The notes under the pieces: generated by a model | Told to the model about the DNA's origin: nothing | What the model saw: the letters and a program-made list of their open reading frames with translations, nothing else | Database searches by the model: none | Made by a program: the position numbers and the translations under genes | Shown: in pieces, positions 18,328-26,362 of the stretch | Numbering within the stretch: the stretch's first letter is position 1 | Layout of the letters: every line of letters starts with the position of its first letter | Assembly: GCF_040932435.1 (NCBI RefSeq) | Contig: NZ_JBFQGA010000005.1 | Location: 310,001 to 374,000, forward strand | From: Kluyvera sp040932435 | GTDB lineage: Bacteria > Pseudomonadota > Gammaproteobacteria > Enterobacterales > Enterobacteriaceae | DNA: 64,000 nucleotides | Reading direction: 5' to 3'

Positions 18328-19911
18328 TTAGTGCTGTAAAGAAGTGTCGCGAGGCAGCGGCGGCATGCGCAAATGCTGGGTCATCACTTCATGGCGGTAA
18401 TAGTCAACAAATGCACTGAACGTTAGTGGTTTTGAGTAGAAATAACCCTGAAAATAATCAATCTCGTTTTCCCGCAGCCAGGCAACCTGATAGTCATGTT
18501 CAACACCTTCAGCCACCGTCTGAATCCCCATTTTCTTAGCCATGTCGATGACGCAGTTAATAAGCGGCGTCGAAGCATCCGGTGAAATTTGGTTAATGAA
18601 CATGCGGTCTATCTTGATGCTGTCCGGATTGAGGCTAGTAATCCACGAGAGATTGGAAAAGCCGGTGCCAAAATCATCCAGCGAAATTGCGATGCCGCAA
18701 TCGCGGATAATTTTCACTTTCTGCAAAATATCGCCGTTGAGATCGATCTGCTCATTTTCAGTAAATTCGAACGTTAGCCGCTGTCTCAGCTTCTGAAAAC
18801 GCGAGCCGAACTCACAGGCAAAAACCGCGAAATCGCTCGTCGAAAGATGGCTATGACTGATGTTAACGTTGAAGATAAACCCTTCCGGCAACAGATTGCC
18901 CGGGCTCTGGCAGTCGGCAATCACGCGGTTAAGCAGATTTTCAGTCATCAAGCCAATGGTCTGCGTTTTCTCGGCCACGGGAATAAAGATATCCGGTGGA
19001 ACGAAGCCTATTTCCGGATGCTCCCAGCGGGCAAGGATTTCCGCACCAATGACGCGATTGCTACGGGCACAAATAATCGGTTGGTAATACGGAACAATAT
19101 TGTCGTTATGCACCGCGTTCACCAAGTACTGGTACAGTGAACGGCGACGCGTCAACAGCGCCCAAGCCAACACGGTTAGCACCAACGGCGTCACAAAAAG
19201 AATCAGTAAATAGAGCCACGACCCCAGAATCTCACGCCAGACAACCTCGTTACTCGGGGCACGCCAAGCCAGCGAATAGAGTCCGGAGGGCTGTCGTTGC
19301 TGATATTGCGCCTCTATCTCCCGCGCTTCACGGCCTTTTAGGATCCCTTGTTGCGTCAGAACATGGTTATTCACCAAAAGCACAAAGCGCAGATCCCGGT
19401 TGGTGATGCCCATAATGCCCCACAGATAACGTAAATCTGCGGAGACCACGATGCCGCCATGGGGGTAATGCCGGTAGATTGAGAACGCCGGCACGCCCAG
19501 CGAAACAACAGAATCATCGATCTTCACGCCGTCTTCACCAAAGCTGCTGAGATCGATAATCGCCCCTTTATTATTCAGCAACGAAGAGCAGTAAATCCGA
19601 TTGCCTTCCAACAGACTGACCACCAGCATCCGCATTTCCCGCGCCGGTACTGCATTTAGACTATGTTCTTGCTGTCGGTTACAGGCATTTCCAGCCCAGT
19701 TTTCTGACTCTCTGGCTACCCGATAGGTCTCTTCAAACAGGGTATCAATGGCATGACGAATAGGGATGGCCTGATGGACAATCTGTACGTTCAGCTGGCG
19801 TTCTGCGAGATAAAACGTCAGCCAGAACGCCATAACGATAGAGCAGATAAAGACCAGTCCCACCATCGCGTAGTTTTTGCGACGGGATTTATCGGCGAAT
19901 TTGCTGTGCAT
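18328..19911 (-). CDS. CSS-motif EAL phosphodiesterase, membrane bound
   Basis: 527 residues. Two membrane helices (about 14-34 and 234-256) flank a periplasmic CSS-type sensor domain with Cys77 and the Cys108-Ser-Ser motif. The cytoplasmic EAL domain follows (about 265-510). The key positions are present: EIL in place of EAL, NVNISHSHLS, FTENEQ, DDFGTGFS, IKIDRMF, AEGVE and FQGYFYSKP. It therefore probably hydrolyses cyclic di-GMP to pGpG. Proteins of this class respond to periplasmic disulfide state, and it is notable that an ScsD-like thioredoxin gene lies 40 bases downstream. It lies 26 bases after a second EAL gene. Confidence 0.9.
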   Translation of the reverse strand: MHSKFADKSRRKNYAMVGLVFICSIVMAFWLTFYLAERQLNVQIVHQAIPIRHAIDTLFEETYRVARESENWAGNACNRQQEHSLNAVPAREMRMLVVSLLEGNRIYCSSLLNNKGAIIDLSSFGEDGVKIDDSVVSLGVPAFSIYRHYPHGGIVVSADLRYLWGIMGITNRDLRFVLLVNNHVLTQQGILKGREAREIEAQYQQRQPSGLYSLAWRAPSNEVVWREILGSWLYLLILFVTPLVLTVLAWALLTRRRSLYQYLVNAVHNDNIVPYYQPIICARSNRVIGAEILARWEHPEIGFVPPDIFIPVAEKTQTIGLMTENLLNRVIADCQSPGNLLPEGFIFNVNISHSHLSTSDFAVFACEFGSRFQKLRQRLTFEFTENEQIDLNGDILQKVKIIRDCGIAISLDDFGTGFSNLSWITSLNPDSIKIDRMFINQISPDASTPLINCVIDMAKKMGIQTVAEGVEHDYQVAWLRENEIDYFQGYFYSKPLTFSAFVDYYRHEVMTQHLRMPPLPRDTSLQH

Positions 19912-19937
19912 CGCGCTTCTTCTCTCTGGCCAATGCG

Positions 19938-20729
19938 TTAGCGCAGTACAGACGACGCGTGGGTCGAAACCCGCTGCTGCTGCATATATTCACGCTGGAA
20001 GCTCTCTTTGCTGAGCGGTCGGGAAAACAGATAGCCCTGCCCGTACTTCACCCCCTGCTTCAACATGCTGGAGACCTGCGTATAGTTTTCGACGCCTTCC
20101 ACCACCACATCAACGTCATACCCGGAGAGAAGCTGGAGGATTTCCGCCGTGGCATCCTGTTTGCTACAAGCAAGGCAGCCACGGTCGAGTTTGATATAGT
20201 CAGGCTCCCAAAACGCCAGCCGTACGCTGAGCGCGTCGAGTGTGCCAATACCGTCCCAGGCGATATTGATCCCGCCATTTTCCAGCATCCGAAGGTTCTC
20301 GCGGGCCACATCCGTCAGCGCTACCGCGCTTTGGGTTATCTCAAACACCAGCTGCGCCGAGCAGAGGCTGAGGCGAGCCACCAGCGCCAGCGCGTGAACA
20401 GCAAAGTCGGCATCATTGAGCTGCACTGCGGAGATATTGAGGGTGTACAGGTACTCTTCCTGGGTATCCATCTGCTTTTGGGCAATAAACGTCAGCGCTT
20501 TTTCCATCACGTAATAGCCCATCTCGATGATGGTGCCATTCTCTTCAAGATGCTGAATAAACTCAGCGGGCGGCACCACGCTACGGCGATGCGTCCCACG
20601 CACCAGCACTTCGCCACCAATGCAGACAAAGCGGGATAAATCGAAGATAGGCTGAATAACAAAATCTATGCCCATATCGAACTTTGCGTCTTCGACACAG
20701 CGAATGACGTAATCAATACTCTTATCCAT
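19938..20729 (-). CDS. Stand-alone EAL-domain protein, probably degenerate
   Basis: 263 residues, cytoplasmic, EAL fold only. Present are GGEVLVRG (glutamate kept), LNISAVQL, FEITQS, YIKLDR, VEGVE and YGQGYLFSRPL. The usual metal-binding DDFGTG reads DGIGTL, so the second aspartate is replaced by glycine. Loss of that ligand normally abolishes cyclic di-GMP hydrolysis, which points to a regulatory, YdiV-like protein that binds a partner or ligand. It lies 81 bases after the ParM-partner gene on the same strand, in line with the flagellar module. Confidence 0.85.
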   Translation of the reverse strand: MDKSIDYVIRCVEDAKFDMGIDFVIQPIFDLSRFVCIGGEVLVRGTHRRSVVPPAEFIQHLEENGTIIEMGYYVMEKALTFIAQKQMDTQEEYLYTLNISAVQLNDADFAVHALALVARLSLCSAQLVFEITQSAVALTDVARENLRMLENGGINIAWDGIGTLDALSVRLAFWEPDYIKLDRGCLACSKQDATAEILQLLSGYDVDVVVEGVENYTQVSSMLKQGVKYGQGYLFSRPLSKESFQREYMQQQRVSTHASSVLR

Positions 20730-20810
20730 ACCAACTTCTCACAAAAACAACGTATCCAGAAAAAGCGACATCAAGCCAAATGGCTTAACCATCACCGGGA
20801 AAATCACACC

Positions 20811-21482
20811 TTAGAAAATCCCTTTCTGGCGGATCTGTTTCATCTTCTGCGCGGGCGCACCCAGCGTGCTGAGGTCCAGCTCTTCTGCCTGCCCGCTCTT
20901 GGTATTTTCAGCGGCCGCCGCGCCGCCGCGACCGGACATCCGCAGCTGCTGTAGCAACAGGTTTTGCTGGTTGAGCAATGTTTTTAACTGCGCCACTTCA
21001 CCCCGCAGCAACGCCAGTTCCTCGCGTGAGGAATCGTCTCCTGCTGTTGGCGCGGGCTGGCGCGACAACGCTTCTGACATCAACGCGCGCATCTGCCGCA
21101 GCTGTTGTTTGCTGAAATCATCGCTGGATACCGCCGGTTCCGGAGCCACGGCCGGGGCAGGCGCTTCCGCCTGCGGAATCGGCAGTAGCTGAGCGCTGGC
21201 AAGCTCGCCGCACAGGTCATCAAGCGTCAGTTTTTCACGCCCCATCGCTTCGGCAATGTGGCTACAGAGCTGCGGGTTCAGCAGTTGCAGCTGTAGCCCT
21301 GCCAGATAGACATTACGGTGGAAGCGACGCATTTCCATATTGGCGTCACCTGGATGGCTACCTGTTTGATTTAATTCCTGATGCCATTTCTTCAGTTGCA
21401 GCATCGCGCGCAGGTCCGCGCGCGAGTGTTCCGGCGACAAATGCAGCGAGAGATTTACGCGGCGAATGTGCCTGTTATTCAT
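20811..21482 (-). CDS. ParR/StbB-like partner of the ParM homologue
   Basis: 223 residues, not recognised by name. ATG 21482 overlaps the parM stop by eight bases (ATGAATAA), a coupling seen in plasmid stbAB and parMR. The first 90 residues begin with a basic strand-like RRVNLSLHL followed by helices, as in ribbon-helix-helix DNA-binding proteins. A proline/alanine-rich linker (100-118), a helical coiled coil (about 152-182) and a short basic C-terminal tail (MKQIRQKGIF) follow. In ParR the C-terminus binds ParM filaments; the tail could do so here, by inference. No iterated centromere-like repeats are seen around the gene. Confidence 0.7.
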   Translation of the reverse strand: MNNRHIRRVNLSLHLSPEHSRADLRAMLQLKKWHQELNQTGSHPGDANMEMRRFHRNVYLAGLQLQLLNPQLCSHIAEAMGREKLTLDDLCGELASAQLLPIPQAEAPAPAVAPEPAVSSDDFSKQQLRQMRALMSEALSRQPAPTAGDDSSREELALLRGEVAQLKTLLNQQNLLLQQLRMSGRGGAAAAENTKSGQAEELDLSTLGAPAQKMKQIRQKGIF

Positions 21483-22524
21483 CGTCACCCACCTCTGCCA
21501 TGTGCGGGGCGGCAACCGTCTCGACGCCAGAGTCCGCGTGATACAGGCAGATCTCACGGGACAAGGCGCTCTGCGGGTTCTCAATCGTCACCACTCGGTC
21601 GCCCAGCGTCGCGTAGGTTTCACGCACCGCGGATTCAATCAGATGTGCGCCGCCACCCACCAAATACACGCGGTTCGGGTTCTTGGCAAACTTCTTCGCT
21701 TCATAGGCAACTTGGTCGCCAAGCTCCTGAATTTTGATCTCTACACGCTCGAGAATCTCTTCAATGCGCGACTCATCGTTAATCACGCTTTTGACGAATT
21801 CACTATCGTGGCGGCGCTTAATCAGCTCATTGGCGACCAGGTAGCTGGAGTCGCTGTCGGCGGCCGCCAGCAGCTTGCGGGTGGCATCGGTAACCATTGC
21901 CACGCCGATTTCATTGTTGCCGTAAATCGCCGAGACATCGTCAAACTCGCCGACGATAACCCCCATATCTAGCGTGGTACCACCGCAGTCAATCACCAGA
22001 GATTTAGTAAATTCGGTGACGTTTGAGTTCAACAGATGCGACAGCGCCGCCGGCAGGCTTTCCGGCATCACCTGCACATCGGCAATGCGGAACAGTTCGC
22101 CTTTGTTGAGAGAAATATCGCGCATCAGGTTGCGGCGTTTCGCCTCAATGCGGCTTTCGTTGCGCTGACAGTCGTCCGGGTTGTAGAACTGGGTGATAGG
22201 CAGAGTCACAATCACTTCGACCTCGCACGGCGCAATGCCGGTCAGCAGCAGCGCATGATGCACCGCCAGCAGGTTCAGATCGTCATACTGGTAGTCGATA
22301 TGGGTGGTAGACAGCGCTTTGTCAGAGGTCGCATCGTAGGTGTATTTGGTGGTGCCGATGGTGTAGTTGTACACCGACTGCCCGCGCAGCAGCGCCGCGC
22401 TTTTCCAGTCTTTGCGAAATGAGTTCGGCGACACCACGGTTTTCAGCGTGCCGTTTTCAATCCAGCTGATTTTTACGTTGGTCGAGCCATCATCAATGGC
22501 GAATTTCATACGAGTTGCGGTCAT
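21475..22524 (-). CDS. ParM/StbA-type actin-like ATPase
   Basis: 349 residues from ATG 22524 (ATG 22509 is a possible alternative, giving the plasmid-like start MKFAIDDGSTN). It is clearly homologous to plasmid R1 ParM: phosphate-1 loop DDGSTN (11-16), SPNSFRKDW, VHHALLLTG, VMPESLP with the catalytic Glu155, phosphate-2 DCGGTTLD (179-186) and the adenosine motif VGGGA (289-293). ParM polymerises with ATP and pushes plasmid copies apart. Here the gene is chromosomal, between an NlpC/P60 peptidase and a ParR-like gene, downstream of lateral flagellar motor genes. All nucleotide-binding residues are kept, so it should be active. Confidence 0.93.
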   Translation of the reverse strand: MTATRMKFAIDDGSTNVKISWIENGTLKTVVSPNSFRKDWKSAALLRGQSVYNYTIGTTKYTYDATSDKALSTTHIDYQYDDLNLLAVHHALLLTGIAPCEVEVIVTLPITQFYNPDDCQRNESRIEAKRRNLMRDISLNKGELFRIADVQVMPESLPAALSHLLNSNVTEFTKSLVIDCGGTTLDMGVIVGEFDDVSAIYGNNEIGVAMVTDATRKLLAAADSDSSYLVANELIKRRHDSEFVKSVINDESRIEEILERVEIKIQELGDQVAYEAKKFAKNPNRVYLVGGGAHLIESAVRETYATLGDRVVTIENPQSALSREICLYHADSGVETVAAPHMAEVGDDE

Positions 22525-22552
22525 GGTTACGGTCTCAATGCAGAAGGTATTG

Positions 22553-23347
22553 TTACAAGACGCGGCGAGCGCCAAGATAATGTGATTGCCAGAAGTCATC
22601 GGTCAGCTGGCTGATACGAATTTTTAGCCCGGTGCGCGGTGCTTCAATAAAGCGACCATCACCCAAGTAAACGCCGACATGATCAGCGCCGGGGCGTTGA
22701 TTGATGTTGAAAAAGACCAGATCGCCCTGCTTTAAGCTGCTGCGGCGAACGGACTTCAGGCCGTTATCGCGAAACATGCCGTTGGCCGTGCGAGGTAATT
22801 TGCGATCCAGAACGTGGTTAAAGGCGTAGAAAACCAGCCCGCTGCAATCGAAGCCATCCGTCGGGCTGTTGCCGCCCCATAGGTAAGGTTTGCCGAGTTG
22901 ATTCTCTAGGCGGTCAAGCACCGTGCGGAGTCGGAAGCTCTTTTGCGGTGTGGCGGATTTCGCCGCAACCTTACCATCCTGTACGTCGTTCCATAGCGCC
23001 TCTGAACCGCCCATCTCACCCGGTTGCCAACGCTGATGCATAGCCAGAATTTCACGATTTTTGGCTCTATCGGCCTGCTTCTTTGCGAGTTCACGGCGTT
23101 TTTGTTCCGGCGTCAGCGGCACGACGACTTTGCGTGTTATCGCTTTCGCCATTAGCCGCATACGGTTTTGTTTGCGCTTTTGCGCTTCGCTGGCACTTTT
23201 GGCCTCAGGGGCTTTCAGCGGCTGAGGCTTGGCGCAGGCGTTGCCTAGCGGCAACAGCAGCATCAACATCAGGGAAACAAAAGGTGCCTGACGGGCAAAA
23301 AGCGCCCGTACAGGTACAAAAGAAAGGGTGAGGAAGAGACTTTTCAC
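22553..23347 (-). CDS. NlpC/P60 peptidoglycan endopeptidase
   Basis: 264 residues. A signal-like hydrophobic stretch (about 20-38) is followed by a long basic helical segment (50-105) and a C-terminal NlpC/P60 domain. The catalytic cysteine is Cys168 in DGFDCSGLV and the histidine is His223 in DHVGVYLG. The third polar position, often His, reads Glu235 in FIEAPRTG. Such enzymes cut stem peptides of peptidoglycan. It begins 16 bases after lafU, so it is probably read with the lateral flagellar motor genes, and the short FlgJ of this system lacks its own hydrolase domain. Confidence 0.9.
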   Translation of the reverse strand: MKSLFLTLSFVPVRALFARQAPFVSLMLMLLLPLGNACAKPQPLKAPEAKSASEAQKRKQNRMRLMAKAITRKVVVPLTPEQKRRELAKKQADRAKNREILAMHQRWQPGEMGGSEALWNDVQDGKVAAKSATPQKSFRLRTVLDRLENQLGKPYLWGGNSPTDGFDCSGLVFYAFNHVLDRKLPRTANGMFRDNGLKSVRRSSLKQGDLVFFNINQRPGADHVGVYLGDGRFIEAPRTGLKIRISQLTDDFWQSHYLGARRVL

Positions 23348-23363
23348 AACGATAGCTATCTGG

Positions 23364-24293
23364 TTAAGGGTTGTTGCTGAGCTTTTCGGTCAGCGGTTTA
23401 ATCACCTTCTCACCGTGCTGACCAAAGAACTGGTACAACGAATCGCTGGCCGAACGCGTCAGTACCATGATTTCAATACGTCGGTTGGCCGAACTTAATG
23501 GATTACCCGGATCCAACAGCATCTGATCCGCCATTCCGCTCACCTGCAGAATTTTGCTGGCATCGAGGCCGCTGCGGGCCAATACCTTACGGGCCTGCAT
23601 CGCACGTTCGCCGGAAAGATTCCAGTTATTGTACAGCTCTTGGTCACGGAAACGGGTGGCGTCGGTGTGCCCGGTAATAATGATTTTGTTATCAATTTTA
23701 TTGAGTTCCGGGGCAAATTCGGTCAGCAGACGTTTGAAGAATGGCGTCAAAATGGCGCTGCTTCGCTGGAACATCTCGCGCTTCTGGTCGTCGGTAATGA
23801 GAATACGCAGCCCCTGTGGGACGATTTCCATTTTGAGGTTGGACTGCGCGTCATAGGCAGAAGTGATCTTCATGATAATGCGCGCCAGGTCTTCAATCTC
23901 ATTACTGGATCGGCCTTTTACCGCATCTAGGCTGTCCGTTTTATTGATTTTCTGCGCCAAATCCGCCTTGGTCTGAACCGGCATTTCCACCGGTTCGTCG
24001 TTCAAATTGCGGCGCTCGCCAATAATCGAGATCTGACCGCCATTGCCGTCTTTTTGCGTCACTGGCGTGATGGCATTACCTTCAAAAATTGAGTCGCCAT
24101 GCAGCTGCGAGACGATCTCTTTTCGCTCTTCTTCCGTCACCGCGCCCATAATCCACAGCACCATAAACAGCGCCATCATCGCTAGGGTAAAGTCGGCAAA
24201 GGCCACCTTCCACGCACCGCCGTGCATCGCCTCATGGCTTTTGCGCGCCGAGCGTTTGATGATAGTGGTATGTTCTTTATTGCGTCCTCGCAT
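23364..24293 (-). CDS. lafU: Lateral flagellar stator protein LafU (MotB type)
   Basis: 309 residues. A single membrane helix (about 31-50) carries Asp34, the proton-path residue of MotB, in FADFTLAMMALFMVLW. A C-terminal OmpA-like peptidoglycan-binding domain (about 165-290) contains TGHTDATRFRDQELYNNWNLS and NRRIEIMV. LafU anchors the LafT-LafU stator to the cell wall. In E. coli K-12 lafU (mbhA) survives only as a fragment; here it is full length. It overlaps lafT by one base. Confidence 0.95.
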   Translation of the reverse strand: MRGRNKEHTTIIKRSARKSHEAMHGGAWKVAFADFTLAMMALFMVLWIMGAVTEEERKEIVSQLHGDSIFEGNAITPVTQKDGNGGQISIIGERRNLNDEPVEMPVQTKADLAQKINKTDSLDAVKGRSSNEIEDLARIIMKITSAYDAQSNLKMEIVPQGLRILITDDQKREMFQRSSAILTPFFKRLLTEFAPELNKIDNKIIITGHTDATRFRDQELYNNWNLSGERAMQARKVLARSGLDASKILQVSGMADQMLLDPGNPLSSANRRIEIMVLTRSASDSLYQFFGQHGEKVIKPLTEKLSNNP

Positions 24294-25156
24294 TAGGACT
24301 CACCGACCATCTGATTGACCCAGCCATCCAGCGTGGCAAACGTCGGTTTGGTGTCCATCGGCAGCATTTTGCGGCCGGCATCCACCGCCAGCAGCGTCGG
24401 CTTACCGGCAACGTGGTTCACCAGCACGGTACGTACACACTCCAGCACGGAGATCTGCTTTTTAGTCCGCTGTTCCATGGCGTTCGCCACCGGATCCATC
24501 AGGCAATAACAGAAGAAGACGCCGAGGAATGTCCCCACCAGCGCCGCCGCAACCTTCACGCCGATAACCGCAATGGAGCCATCAATGGACTGCATGGTGA
24601 TAATGATCCCCAGTACCGCCGCGCAGATACCAAAGCCCGGCATCGCTTCTGCGGTACGCTGTAACGAACGGGACGGCTGTAGCAGGTTCTCTTCCATTGC
24701 GCCCAGTTCCTGCTCGAGGATGCCTTCCAGCTCGTGTTCGTTAATCTTGCCCATCGCCATCAGGCGAAAGTTATCGGAGATGAACGTCACCAGCGCTTTG
24801 TCGCGCAGCATCAGGGGATATTTCTGGAACAACGGGCTGTTTTCCGGCGATTCAATGTGTTCATCCAGCGCCTTCAGGCCGCCGTCCTGAACCAGCTCCA
24901 GCAGTTCATACAGCTGCATCAGCAGCTGACGCTGGTACTCGTCGGTGTATTCGTTTTTACGCATAATGCCGCGGAACTGGCGATACATTTCAGCCAGTAC
25001 GGCGCGCGGGTTGGCAAGCACCATCGCCCCAAGGCCGGCACCCAGAATGATGATTATTTCACCCGGCTGCCAAAAAGAAGAGAGCTGGCCGCCCGACATA
25101 AGAAAACCGCCGACCACACATACCATGATGATTACGATACCGAATAGTTTCTGCAT
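24293..25156 (-). CDS. lafT: Lateral flagellar stator protein LafT (MotA type)
   Basis: 287 residues with four membrane helices (near 2-20, 30-50, 170-190 and 200-225) and the large cytoplasmic loop of MotA, including the charged stretch that contacts FliG. PGFGICAAVLGIIITM and KVAAALVGTFLGVFFCY are MotA helix 3 and 4 signatures. With LafU it forms the ion channel that drives lateral flagellar rotation. It lies seven bases after lafS. Confidence 0.95.
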   Translation of the reverse strand: MQKLFGIVIIMVCVVGGFLMSGGQLSSFWQPGEIIIILGAGLGAMVLANPRAVLAEMYRQFRGIMRKNEYTDEYQRQLLMQLYELLELVQDGGLKALDEHIESPENSPLFQKYPLMLRDKALVTFISDNFRLMAMGKINEHELEGILEQELGAMEENLLQPSRSLQRTAEAMPGFGICAAVLGIIITMQSIDGSIAVIGVKVAAALVGTFLGVFFCYCLMDPVANAMEQRTKKQISVLECVRTVLVNHVAGKPTLLAVDAGRKMLPMDTKPTFATLDGWVNQMVGES

Positions 25157-25163
25157 AACTCTT

Positions 25164-25865
25164 TCATTTCTCGAAATAAGACTGAATTTTTTGGGCGATT
25201 TTCTTATTGAGCTGGCACACTCTGGCCTCGGTTAAATCCAGAACCAAAGCAATCTCTTTGAGGCTCATCTCATGCTGGTAATAGAGCGTCAGGATCAGTT
25301 GTTCACGCTCATCAAGCGCTGCCAACGCGCTGCGCAACGTCCGGCTGGCGACGACTTCATCTTCCAGCGGACGACTGTTCAACGCACCGGCATGAGCATC
25401 ATTGCCTAACAGCTCATCCAGGCTCTCTATCGTTTTGGCGCAATCCAGCAATAAGTATTCCTGGTACTCTTCTGCCGTTATCGACAGATGACGGTTAATA
25501 TCTTCGAAGCTGGGCGTCCGCCCGAGTTGGCGCGCAATTTCCCGGATACCGTCGTTTAATTTGTGGGTCTTTTGCCGCAGTCGGCGTGGACGCCAGTCAA
25601 GCAGTCGCAGTTCATCCAGCACCGCCCCGCGAACACGCTGTACGGCATAGGCGGCAAACTGCTCGTCCGGATGCCCGTAACGGCGCAGCGACGTGAGCAG
25701 CCCCATCAACGCAATCTGCTCCATATCTTCCCGGTCGATAACGCTGCTGGTCTGGTACGAAAGCTGCTTCACCACGCGGTTAACCAGCGGCAGATAGTCG
25801 CGAACATAGCGCGCCTCATCCGCCGGCGTCAGCGTGTCGCTTGCCATAAATGCCATCATTTCCAT
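25164..25865 (-). CDS. lafS: Lateral flagellar sigma-28 factor LafS (FliA type)
   Basis: 233 residues from ATG 25865 (methionines at 25856 and 25847 are alternatives; no strong ribosome site decides). Region 2 reads YLPLVNRVVKQL through EDMEQIALMGLL, region 3 IREIARQLGRTPSFEDI, and region 4 ends with LSLKEIALVLDLTEARVCQLN-type residues (SLKEIALVLDLTEARVCQL). It is the RNA polymerase sigma factor for late lateral genes such as lafA. It should be held by the FlgM encoded at 43739. It starts 13 bases after lafF. Confidence 0.93.
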   Translation of the reverse strand: MEMMAFMASDTLTPADEARYVRDYLPLVNRVVKQLSYQTSSVIDREDMEQIALMGLLTSLRRYGHPDEQFAAYAVQRVRGAVLDELRLLDWRPRRLRQKTHKLNDGIREIARQLGRTPSFEDINRHLSITAEEYQEYLLLDCAKTIESLDELLGNDAHAGALNSRPLEDEVVASRTLRSALAALDEREQLILTLYYQHEMSLKEIALVLDLTEARVCQLNKKIAQKIQSYFEK

Positions 25866-25878
25866 TGCGGCGTATCTA

Positions 25879-26349
25879 TCACTGGAAAACCATTTTGCTG
25901 ATGATGATGTCGTCAAACGGGACATCCATCTTCAGGCGGCTAAAACGCTCGGCATAGGCAGCCATCAGCTTGCTGTGCAACTCATTGACGTTCATCGCAC
26001 GCACCGCGTCATAGTCCATATCGGAGAGCAGGCTAACGGTCGCCCCACGCACTGCCGGGATCATGTCCTGAGCACGACGAGAGTGTTCCGGGTTGTTGGT
26101 CGCCATGTTCAGTTCCAGCAATAGATAACGTTCTTTCGGGGTGTTGCTTTTTAACGTGATAACAACGTTTTTAATTTCCACGAACTCCACGGACTCTTTG
26201 GACGAGCTGGTGAATAATCCGGATAAGAAGCTGCTGCCTGCCGCTTCGTCCATACGCAGTAAATGGGTGCCCACTACCGTCATGCCTGCCGCCAACATCG
26301 CGGTGACAAGGGCAATCACAAGACCGAAAGAGAGTGTTTTTGCATTCAT
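25879..26349 (-). CDS. lafF: Lateral flagellar FliL homologue LafF
   Basis: 156 residues. An N-terminal membrane helix (about 7-27) is followed by a periplasmic FliL domain (VEIKNVVITLKS, YLLLELNMATNN, and the C-terminal DVPFDDIIISKMVFQ). FliL forms a ring around the stator and affects torque. The position between the hook-length gene and lafS matches the Flag-2 order lafBCDEFSTU. Confidence 0.88.
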   Translation of the reverse strand: MNAKTLSFGLVIALVTAMLAAGMTVVGTHLLRMDEAAGSSFLSGLFTSSSKESVEFVEIKNVVITLKSNTPKERYLLLELNMATNNPEHSRRAQDMIPAVRGATVSLLSDMDYDAVRAMNVNELHSKLMAAYAERFSRLKMDVPFDDIIISKMVFQ

Positions 26350-26362
26350 AATGTTCTGTGCC

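Noticed and set aside
21475..22524. ParM gene as proof of an integrated plasmid
   Set aside because: No replication, mobilisation or toxin-antitoxin genes and no centromere repeats are present; the gene is tightly linked to chromosomal flagellar genes.
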